Made by a program: the position numbers and the translations under genes. DNA of 64,000 nt from Copromyces sp. CBS 386.78 (lineage: Eukaryota; Ascomycota; Sordariomycetes; Sordariales; Sordariaceae). The DNA is taken from the NCBI GenBank assembly GCA_030685235.1, contig MU839091.1, positions 124,001 through 188,000 of the forward strand, written 5' to 3'. Shown in pieces: positions 10,109 to 19,753 of this stretch (positions are counted from its first letter, which is position 1; the number at the start of each line of letters is the position of its first letter). Below the pieces are notes generated by a model that was not told the origin of the DNA, searched no databases, and saw only the letters and a program-made list of their open reading frames with translations.

Positions 10109-13100
10109 TGGTAAGGTTACTGGGTATGTTCTGAACAAAAATGGCCTATTGAAAAACAATAGGAAGCTGTCGCCAAGTAATCGACCTAAGTACCTTTTCG
10201 GAGATGTTCGTTCAAGGCTTTCAGAGGTGCAGTGGTGACTGAGTGCTCATTGAATCGGATTCCGTGGACTGCTTGACCGTGTCTCCAACACATGCGTGGC
10301 GATCGTGACTCTCACTGTCACAAACCTCCGAGCCCGGCCTCCGCCCCGTTCCTGCCCCTGCCGCCTTCCGTAGTAGCGACATGATTGGCCGCTGGGATCT
10401 GATTCGGGGCAAGTGCTGGAAAGCTCCCACTTCCAAAACGAAACGCTAAGCAACAACAGGCTGCCGTCGCTCGTTGGCCCTGGTTAGGGAATCGATCGCC
10501 AGAACAAAGATGCCGGGAGATCAACCGCTCTGTGACTGCTTCCTGCGGCATTGCTTCCACTTCAAAGCCATAAAACTGTCGAGGCTGGTGATACCCTCTA
10601 CATTTCATCGTTGTTTCGGCCGACGATAAGCCGCGCTGTGCCGAACTATCTCAACTGCGCGGATGGAGACAAACAGCGCACTGTCTATCCTGTAAGTATC
10701 AGTGACGCAACCAGGGCGTTTCTGAAAGCTACCCCTGCGACCCGACAAGGAAAATGATAATTACCCCGCCATGTCCCGCCTTACACGAGTACTTAATAAC
10801 TGACCGTGGAATCAGGACTAGTGTAGAGTGAAATCCCTTTCCTCCGGGCTACTTGGCGATATCGTCAACCAAACTGAGGAGGCAAGGGCAAGGCATCTCC
10901 TTGACGAAAGGAATTATTTGTTCAAACTTGGATTTTAGCAAGGAGCCGGTCAAAGTGGAATCCAACGGCCCAACCGGATCATCGTGGGATATGTAGTGTA
11001 GGTACCTTAGCTGTGAGCGGAAATGATCAGGACGGGCTGTCAGCAGCAGTGGACCTTCCGTGTCCGTCAATCTCCTTCATTGGACTTCTCTCAACCTTTT
11101 CGCAATCGCCTTGCATATATCAGACCCAATATTTACCCCCATCCGCTTGCTGTCTCTGCTGAGGCACAGGTCCAACGTCTTTGTTGTTGTCCTTGCGGTT
11201 GCTGTAGATCTTCGCATCGTACATTCGTGCCCCTTTTGAACTGTGTCGTTTCGCCCTGTGAACCTGAGCGACGGGTATGTACCGGGACTAACCAGACGGA
11301 ACCCTTTTCCAGTCCTTAGGGAAGCTCGGAACATCTTCCATCGATGCTTGTTCGGCACTCGGAAAAATCGTAGTTCAGAGACAACTTAACAGCGCAAATC
11401 CCATTGGACAACGGGCAACGATCTCCCAGTGCATATGCGGGAAGCACATGGCCGTCTCCGCTGGAGAGAAGCAGGAATCGTATGATTTCTGCATCACGAC
11501 TGAAACTATCAAGAAATCCTTAATGTCAAAAGTTCCTGGGGTCTTTTTTTGTGGGTGTGTCAAAAGATAATAATGACGACATGGCACTGATAGCAACAAC
11601 CTCAACGCCCTGACATGGACGAAAGCTCGATCAAAACCTGGAAGTACCTTAGTAATTACCTCTTACCTCTCAACCATGATTCGTGATTGGTTAGGGCGTT
11701 TCATGTGTTGAATGGGCCCGTTCCGCGTAAACTTGAGCGGCTTTACCGGTAATTTACATATTTTGGTACTGGCAGCTTTGTAGTGTAACTAAGGTAGGTA
11801 TCAATTTCAAGGATAGAGCTACCTATTCAACACACAAGTGATTAAATGCGCCAGATTTATAGGTCGGTACTATCAATATTGATAGATGTAGACGTACCTT
11901 GATTAGGAAGTACCGCAATGAGAGATGAGAAAGAGGTCGACCCTCTCTCTTTAGGGACAGTATGTCGTCATTAGGTTGATTCCATTCAGAACTTTCCCAG
12001 CTGTCACTTCCCTCTGCTCAATGATCATCGACAAATGTTCCTTCGCCTTGCCTTAATAGTAGATACCACGCGCAAAAGAAACATATCGAGATTTTAGCCA
12101 GCACGTTGTCAACTGGGCAGTCTCGCAGATCTCGTAGTGTCGTTGAGGCATCCTGTGATATTGATCTGCTGGTCCTGGGGCGTTGGCAACAGGGAGGATT
12201 AAATGGAGATAGGGGATAAGTGGTTGACGATGACGATGCCACGACAAATATGGGAACGATGCTCACGATGGTGTCTTGATCTCACTATGACGGATACACC
12301 TATGGACAAAAGAACCATAACCCAAAACTTCTCGCCTCTCTCTTCTTCAGAATTTTGATTTCTTTTTTCACCACAGAACGTGTCATACTAAACAGTGAAA
12401 TCGAGCACTGCATTCACAACACAGAAGTATCATATGTCATGGGGTAAGGAACACAATATCTTGGCCTCAATAGCGCCAGATCTATGGTAGTGCAAGAGTG
12501 AACCCTTCCGTGCAAGCGATATAAACACGTTTTTTGACTAGGTCTAACCCTCACTAATTTTGATATCAAACCATTTCACTGCCATGAGCGGGATGGGCCG
12601 TGATCTGTGATCTCCTTCACAAGATGGCCCTCAACTTCCTCGGAGGATCGTGATCTACAAGATTCGGCAGGTTTACCCCTCGCCCCTCCATCACCGAAGA
12701 CCCTTGAGACATAAAAGCCGCATTGATGGTGGTGGTGATATCTGCCGCCCGTCTCACCCCCCACGTTTATCGGTTATCGACACATGATAGGCGCTATCGC
12801 AGGTACGTGGTGAGCGGGCACGTCTTTGGTGTGTGAAATTCCAAGATATTTCTACATGATTCCACGACGGCGTCTTTGTTCCCACTGCCAACCAAGCTAG
12901 ATCGTTGTTAGCTGTTCCTTGCAGCTCGTCGGGTAACCCTGGACTTTCTTGTCAACATGCAGAACCCCATAGAGGTAGGTACCTAGTGAGACACTGTTCT
13001 CGCAGCTACAGAATACTGTACTGGAGTAACTTCCTTCGAGCCCAGACACAGTAATCATTCGGTCGCCAAACTGTGGACTGCAACTTTTCCATGACCATAA

Positions 13101-13680
13101 CATGAGCATCGGGCTGCTCTGTTTCCCTTGAGTTGTTGCTGTAGTGTTGGGAAAGCCCCATATCTGACGTATAGGTTCTAGTATGAGAAGTATCTGGAGG
13201 TGTGTGCCCCGGAGCCTTTAAACCAGGTGAGGTGCAATCTCCATTTTGATTCGTCGCAAAAAAGCTTTTTGGTCCCTGCAGTTCGCCCGTTGGTAGTGCC
13301 CGGGCCCCACTTTAAAAAAAGACGCTCAGAGCTATCATCGCTACCTACGGCTACTGCTACGGCTTTCTCAGTGACTGACTGCATACTAAATGGAAAGCTC
13401 CACTGGTCGCTACCTTATCGTCCCCCCGCGCCCCCGCAGTCATCGCACAACCAGACACCGACAGACCATAACCCAACCCGTTTCTCTCTTTCTCTTCCCT
13501 CCACGACTTCGAAGAGAACAGGAAAAAGTAAAACTCCAAAATCACCTACGACAATTGCCACTACCTCTTTAGCCGGTCATCGAAATTGAACCAAACCCAA
13601 AACTTCGGCGCCCGAAGCAACACCGACAGCAAAACCCCCCACCACAGCTCAACCTCCCGCGATAAGCCAAAGCAACAGCA
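10109..13680. other. Intergenic, divergent promoters of PHO13-type and 6PGL genes
   Basis: About 3.6 kb between two divergently transcribed genes. No ORF shows a family motif. TAGGTA-type words appear at about 11790-11825 and 12973-12983. The last 300 bases before 13681 are C/A- and C/T-rich on the plus strand, as is common in fungal 5' leaders. Nothing else is supported. Confidence 0.5.
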
Positions 13681-14466
13681 ATGGGCAAACAAGCCAATCT
13701 CTACTCCTTTCCCAGCGTCGATACGCTCGCGACTGCCCTGCGCTCCTACGTGATCTCATGCCAGGAGGCCGGCATCGAGCGGCACGGCGTTTTCAAGGTC
13801 GGCGTCTCGGGCGGCTCTCTGCCCAAGACGCTCGCGCAAGCGCTGCTGGCGCCCGCCAAGGACGAGTCGGACAAGGTCAAGTGGGAATCGTGGGAGATCT
13901 TCTTCGCGGACGAGCGCGCGGTCTCGCTTGATCACGAGGATTCCAACTACTTTTTGCTCAAGAAGGAGCTGCTCGACAAGCTTCCCCAGGGAACCCCGCA
14001 ACCGACGGTGCACACCATCGACGAATCGGTCCTCGACGACACGCAGGAGCTGGCGGACCGGTACGAGCAGGCGCTCGTGAGCTCTTTTGCTTCCCGGGAC
14101 TCGGTCAAGCTGCCCATCTTCGACCTGCTGCTGCTGGGCTGCGGGCCCGACGGACACACGTGCTCGCTGTTCCCCGGACATGAGCTGCTGCGCGAGACCG
14201 AGGCCTGGGTCAGCCCCATCGAGGACTCGCCCAAGCCGCCCCCGCGCCGCATCACCCTCACCTTGCCCGTCGTGACGCACTCGGTGCGTGTCGCGTTCGT
14301 GGCTACCGGCGGCGGCAAGAAGGAGATCATGAAGGATATCTTTGAGGAGGGCAAGGGCTTGCCGTGCGCGCTGGTGAACGAGGCCACGGGCGAGAGGTGC
14401 AGTTGGTTTGTCGACAACGCGGCGGTCGAGGGCGTCAGCTACCCCAAGAGGCCTTTCAGCCTATAG
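13681..14466 (+). CDS. 6-phosphogluconolactonase
   Basis: Single exon, 261 aa, ATG at 13681 in strong context (AGCAATGGG). It hydrolyses 6-phospho-D-glucono-1,5-lactone to 6-phosphogluconate, the second step of the oxidative pentose-phosphate pathway, in the cytosol. Family signatures: VGVSGGSLPK (about residues 40-49), FFADERAVSLDHEDSNY (74-90) and LLLGCGPDGHTCSLFPGH (150-167). The length equals that of fungal Sol/DevB enzymes. The coding DNA is markedly G+C-rich with C/G third positions, suggesting a well expressed gene. No targeting signal is visible. Confidence 0.96.
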   Translation: MGKQANLYSFPSVDTLATALRSYVISCQEAGIERHGVFKVGVSGGSLPKTLAQALLAPAKDESDKVKWESWEIFFADERAVSLDHEDSNYFLLKKELLDKLPQGTPQPTVHTIDESVLDDTQELADRYEQALVSSFASRDSVKLPIFDLLLLGCGPDGHTCSLFPGHELLRETEAWVSPIEDSPKPPPRRITLTLPVVTHSVRVAFVATGGGKKEIMKDIFEEGKGLPCALVNEATGERCSWFVDNAAVEGVSYPKRPFSL

Positions 14467-15423
14467 GGTATGACGTGTAATGTTTCTTTCTGTGGGATGG
14501 GAGGAAGGGGGGAGGGAAGATTGCAGCCCGGGTCGGCATGTTGCTCAGATGGAAAACTCGGGGATATAGAGGTAGACGGGATGCCAAGGAAGGAAAGCAC
14601 AAAAGGATGGAAGAGAGGAGGAGAGACAGAAGCAATTTGTTCTACCTCACCCAGACGAAGGCCCCAGACGAAGCGACCGATAAGGGCAAAATAACACAGA
14701 AGAATACAAGAGGAAGGTCTACATGGACGGAGATGAGGACCTAAGCGCAACAACAAATCTTTTTGGCCAAAAGTCTACAAAAAGAATCAATAGACTTGGA
14801 GCGGCGGACGCGGAGGTTTGGAGTTGTTTTATGGATGGGACGAAACCACCGGAGTGGTTGGAGTTCTCAGATATTCCCGTACATATATGTATGTACAGGT
14901 AGCGGCAGGGGTTTTGTCTTCTTTGCGAACGACCTTTATGATATTGCTATCACCCGCCCAATGTTAATCTTCACTGCAATAATTGAAAGAAAACGCGGTT
15001 TGTTATGGTGGTTAGAAACGATGCTTGCTGATAGCCACTCGCTGACCTGCTATTTTGCCTAACCTTCTACCATCTTAAACCATGAGTGATATGGTTGCCA
15101 TGATACATATGTTGACTCCCAAATGGATCATAATATGTCCCCATCAATGCTGATTTTTTACCGTTATACGGCGTTGAGAGTTGGTCAAGATGAAGAATGC
15201 AGTGTCCTCTAGCAATACCTTGTATTCTATGCTCTCTAATCCCTGTCTTTTAATCACCTCTTTGGCATGCCCATATGTTCGTGTCCGGGGCGCAACAACA
15301 ACCGGGCGTGATAAAGACTGCGCCCGAACCATTTCTATCCATCGTTTTATCCCAAGCTTTTCAAGACCGAGATCAGAACCATCCCAGTCTATAGGCCTGA
15401 ACCCACAAGCACACCAAGCGATA
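14467..15423. other. Intergenic, convergent 3' ends of 6PGL and GH76 genes
   Basis: Contains the two 3' UTRs. Short ORFs on both strands have no recognisable features. The 203-aa plus-strand ORF starting at 15181 runs antisense to the GH76 gene and is treated as a shadow. Confidence 0.55.
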
Positions 15424-16604
15424 TCAAACCGTATCTTGACCCTGAAGCAGCGCAACCCACAAGCTTGCCGCCGACTGCTGTTTCGCCAAACTGCTTCCAT
15501 CATACGGTCCCGCCCAGCTGGTACCATAGGTATCATCTGCGTTTCGTGCCTTCTGATACGCCAAATCTGCGTTGTGCTCCAAATATGCGCGATACGGTCT
15601 GGCCACGAGCTGCGCGTCAAGCTCGCCAAGGTTGCGAGCAAAGATACCCTTGAAGCTCTGCTGGTCGAAGTTACAGCCCGCGGCGGTCCCCTCGCAGGCG
15701 TAGTCGGTCAGGACCCAAGTGGAGGATGGGGTAAGTTGAGGCGAGAAGATGACGGCGTTAGCGAGGGTTGTGCGGAAGAGTTCTGGATTTAGGGGGTGGG
15801 TTGTTAGTTATTTTATGTTCAATGGAACATGGTAAGAAAATGGGGAAAAGGGGAAAAGGGGACCATACCAACCAAGCCGCCTATCAGCGCTCCCTGGAGA
15901 TATGACCATGTTGGTCCCTCGTTGTTGAAGCACACTCCATTTGTCTTATCCTGCGTCAACCCGTCGTTCACCAACCCCTCTGCGTTGATCATGCCCGATT
16001 CCTCAAACCACTGGTGCGACTTGAGCGCCCTGGCCAGATAATGAGAATCACCCGTTCGTAGATGCAAACCCGCGGCCAGTTTGATGTACAAGGCGTTCGC
16101 GATAGCGTTCTTGTACGTCATTGCCCTGATGTCCACATAGATTCCGCCGCCACACTCCGTGTCCGTCCAGTAATTCCAAATGTACTGCTCGTCCTGCATC
16201 GCAATCGATAGGTATTGCTTGTCGCCCGTGAGGTCGAACATACGGAGCATCGCCAGTGCCCACCATGCTGTGTCGTCGGTCGAGTCCGCCCTGAAGTTGC
16301 CGCCGCCTTGGGGCCATCCAGGCAGGGGCGCCTTTTGCTTGTCGACGATGTAGCGCGCTTGGTCGAGATAGTCCCGCGAGCCGGTCATCTGCATGTAGTC
16401 CAGGACAGCCTGGAGGGCTGTGCCGGAGATCCACCAGGCAATGTCAGGGGACCAGCGGCCTTCGGAGGGGTTGTAGAAGGCGTTGTTCATGGAGTCGATG
16501 GCGGCTTTGGCGGCGATCTTTGGGTCGACGACCGTAGAAGCTTGGATGGGGTTCACCAGGCTTACGAGGCCGGCCAGGCCAGCCAGGATCTGTAGAAATC
16601 TCAT
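15424..16604 (-). CDS. Secreted GH76-family alpha-1,6-mannanase / transglycosidase-like protein
   Basis: Two exons: 16604-15869 and 15782-15424, giving 364 aa; the 86-bp intron has GTATGG/CCAG ends. Residues 1-22 are a signal peptide (MRFLQILAGLAGLVSL...). GH76 hallmarks are WSPDIAWWISGTALQAVLDY (51-70) and the adjacent catalytic Asp pair in STDDTAWWALAML (Asp110, Asp111). In fungi this family (Dfg5/Dcw1 and relatives) acts on alpha-1,6-mannan chains, either cross-linking wall glycoproteins or hydrolysing mannan. The C-terminus lacks the hydrophobic GPI-anchor signal of Dfg5/Dcw1, so a freely secreted enzyme is more likely. A TATA box and a perfect dyad lie just upstream. Family assignment is firm; the exact activity is inferred. 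Confidence 0.93.
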
Positions 16605-16683
16605 CGTGGCTGCAAAATTCGGCGGTCAATTCTGCCTTGGTCAAGGAGTCAAAAGGGAGAGTCTCACGGCCACGAAAGGTAGA

Positions 16684-16692
16684 TATTTATAG
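16684..16692 (-). promoter_or_regulatory. TATA box of the GH76 gene
   Basis: The minus strand reads CTATAAATA, about 80-88 bp upstream of the GH76 ATG, a normal fungal distance. The dyad at 16717-16744 lies just upstream of it. Inferred from sequence only. Confidence 0.6.
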
Positions 16693-16716
16693 ATGACCTT
16701 GAGCCGCTCAAGGCCA

Positions 16717-16744
16717 GTGAAGTGTTCACCAGTGAACACTTCAC
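16717..16744. promoter_or_regulatory. Perfect 13-bp inverted repeat upstream of GH76 (candidate operator)
   Basis: Left arm GTGAAGTGTTCAC (16717-16729), 2-bp spacer CA, right arm GTGAACACTTCAC (16732-16744): exact reverse complements. The arms contain the self-symmetric octamers GTGTTCAC and GTGAACAC. It sits 113-140 bp upstream of the GH76 start and about 25 bp beyond its TATA box. The symmetry suggests binding by a dimeric regulator, or a hairpin. Confidence 0.7.
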
Positions 16745-19700
16745 GGCGTTTCTGCTCCAAGTGCCTGTTTGCCATCCTCAAAGTTCGATCTCGAGGAGCT
16801 GATACAGATGACATGAGCAAGTTCCCTTCACGACGAAGGGAGTCACGGCCTACGCAGCCGCGCTTTCCCAACAGGGCGGTATTCAGGGCCACTACGCTGT
16901 TGTTTCTGCCGTCCCAATACGAGGTTAGATCAAACTTATGGTGTCGTTAGTTAGGCAACAGGAGGCACCAACCAGGTTGAGGGATGAGCAACTCACCAGT
17001 TCTTAGGACAATGTCAATGCCCCTTTCTCCATTCGGGAGTTGGCCCGCCAAAGCCGGGACGGGAGCACCGCCGCTAGGGCAACGGATGGATCTGTGCCAT
17101 GCCGGATCTATCATCACAACGAGAATATCGGGGTAGGTCCTAGGATACAGGGCGTCGACGACTCGGTTTGAGAATTCCAAAGTTCTGACTGAGGTAAGTG
17201 CGACGCCTAGGAGCCACAGGTCCAAGTTGTCGTCTAATGAATAGCCGTCGTCCGGTAGTTGTCAACAAATCTCGTCAGGTCTGATAAAACTTGCAGTTAA
17301 TGGTTAACCTTGTCCATTCACGGATACCGCCATCGCGAGCTGAAGGCACGGATGACTCCCCGGCCAGGATGCCCAGTTCATCTCCATAAGGCGTGTTTGT
17401 GTTGCGCCGAGCATTTGCCGCGACGAAGGCCATCGTATTTGACCTTCTTCAATCTTTTCATGTAATCACCCGGGCCCAAATGTCACTCTGTGCCTCCGGG
17501 AGCTGCATCGAGCCGAATTTGTGTGCATCCAACCTGAAGCTTGGGAAGCTTCTTCGAAGAGGATGGTTGGATTGGGAGAGATTTGGGTTACGTTGGCACA
17601 GAGTGTCCAAACTCTTTTTCGTCGATCATCTCGACATAAGGTAGTAACGAGTGTAACCCATCTCTTACCATGTGTCGTGGGTAGGAGGAGGAGGGGGAGG
17701 AAAACACTAAGGTAGGCTAGGAAGATGATCGAACCGGATCGGGGAAGTGGACGAACAGCCGCCACTTCTGCTGTTTGACCCAGCGACTGCCACGCACCAG
17801 CTTCATGACGGGATGGACCAGGTTTCCCATCCATTCGTCATGGATAGTGGAAAGGGCAGTCTCGATGAGGTCTACCCTGGAGGAAGGAACGAGAGGGATA
17901 AGAGCCAGGAGACTCCATGCGGAAAGCCGGATGTGATGCACCGACCTCGCCGTGCATATCGGTGCCGAAAGGAACCAAGCTATGTTAGCCGCGCGGACCT
18001 TGCTGGCCGTAGAGGTGCTCCGTATCCGCCGCGCCATGTTCGCATACCTAGCCGGCCATGCATGCTCCCTCCGTATCGGCCCTCCAAGGTCGCAAAAAGT
18101 GGTGGTCAAAGCGACGATAGCAATTGGTTATGACTCTGTAGATTGTCTCGTCACCAAGTCTCACAGCCTTGTGTTGGAGTTGCACTTCTTCTTTGTTTGT
18201 TATCATTTGTCGCGTTGCGCGAGTGTCACTTGAAGTGTTGACTGGAATGTTTTCCTTTTTGGTTTTCCCATGTTCAAGTTTAGCATTTGCGTCATCTGAA
18301 ATTCTTCAGGGGCAAAGGATTGCGCTTGCCTAAAGTGGTTTAGCTCGTTCTTGCCTTACAGAATGTCATGCATGAAGTTGAAGAAAATTCGAGGAATCCT
18401 CGGGATCCATTGGTTGGTTGCTCTGGGTTTTGCCCGGGGGACCTAATCTTCACCTTTTGCGACAGGATTCGCCCCGGAGGACTTGCTTCATCTCGGTGGA
18501 CTTTTATGCCTCGGATCTCCGTCCGGGCCTCGGTCTGCCACCGAACCGATTCTTTCGTCTGAAAGTTCAGATGAGGTTTGATCTTGATCACACTCCCCAT
18601 CGGCGCTGTCATCCAGTCTTCGTGGCTGAAACGTAGCGTCGGGTACGTAAAGCAGATATCTCTTCCGACGCTGCAGAAAGGCATCAAGTGCCGATGTCCG
18701 CAACACACCTGAAGCCGTTTGCGCCACGCCTGACATTCCATCATTTCTTCCAGAACCACACAAGTGCTACGAGAATGGACTTCATATCATCCATCTTCGA
18801 ACAGTAAACGCTGCAACTTGGTTGACAGTCATGGGTTCGGTAGAGGCTTCGCCTATAGCCATGGACATACGCTGCGCATCTGATTGGCCTATAGGTGCCT
18901 CTCGATGATGTAGGCATTTCATTGCTTGGGTGAAGATGTGAAGATCGACAGATATCTGTGACCGAAAGCAAGGCTCATACCACAACGACAGGCAGCTACC
19001 GCACGAGCGGCTTTAAGTTTGTTCCGTGTCAAATTAACCATCGTAGACTTGGCTCATCGTGAGCAGCTGTTTCAGAAGAACAGGGGGGAAAAGGTCCCTT
19101 AAGACGATCCAGCTAATTTCCATGGGCCGCCTGGAGTCTTGCAGGGAAGGGGGACAAAGTATGTAACCCTGTCTAAATGCGACTTCATCGTCCGTTGTTC
19201 GAATTTTATCGAGTCGCCGTTTTCGCATATACCTAACCTGCCTACCCTACTCGCCTACCTCCTCACGCTTTCTCGTCTTATCTCTCTCTTTAATTTTTTT
19301 TTCTTTTTTTTCTTTTTGCCTGACCATCTATATCTCTTGCACCAAGTCAGGTCTCACTACCGCAAGTGGGATTCCGCGCAGTCGTATCACCTCCAGTCCT
19401 CTTCCCAGCCCAGCATTCCGCCGAGAGTCGCCTTGACAAAGATCATACGGACCCTCCCACTTTCATGTGCAACACCACATGCGGGCCTTGTTTCTTGTCC
19501 TAGGGAACCGTAGCATCGCTCACTCTCGACCGGACTTTTGGAGTTGGACCAAACTGTCGCCCTCAGACCATCCTGCCCGCCATCCTGCCCGCCAGCCTTC
19601 AGCCGAAGTCGCACAATATCCTTTTATTGACAGGGAATCTGGAACTCGTATCCTGCGCTTTCCGGGGAAAGGGGAAATACTGAGACACGCCTAGGAACCG

Positions 19701-19753
19701 GGAAACGGTCCCTTGAAGGAGCATCGAGTCGGACAGTTCAGTCACTCTCCATC

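Larger units (their letters stand above)
16605..19753. other. Intergenic, divergent promoters of GH76 and 904-aa protein genes
   Basis: The first 140 bp carry the GH76 TATA box and dyad. The last 550 bp before 19754 are C/T-rich with a T-rich stretch (about 19287-19317), typical of a fungal leader. ORFs in between (for example 17747-18133, 18340-18759) show no protein features. Confidence 0.5.

Noticed and set aside
15181..15792. 203-aa plus-strand ORF
   Set aside because: Antisense to GH76 exon 2, which has a perfect family-like continuation across the intron.
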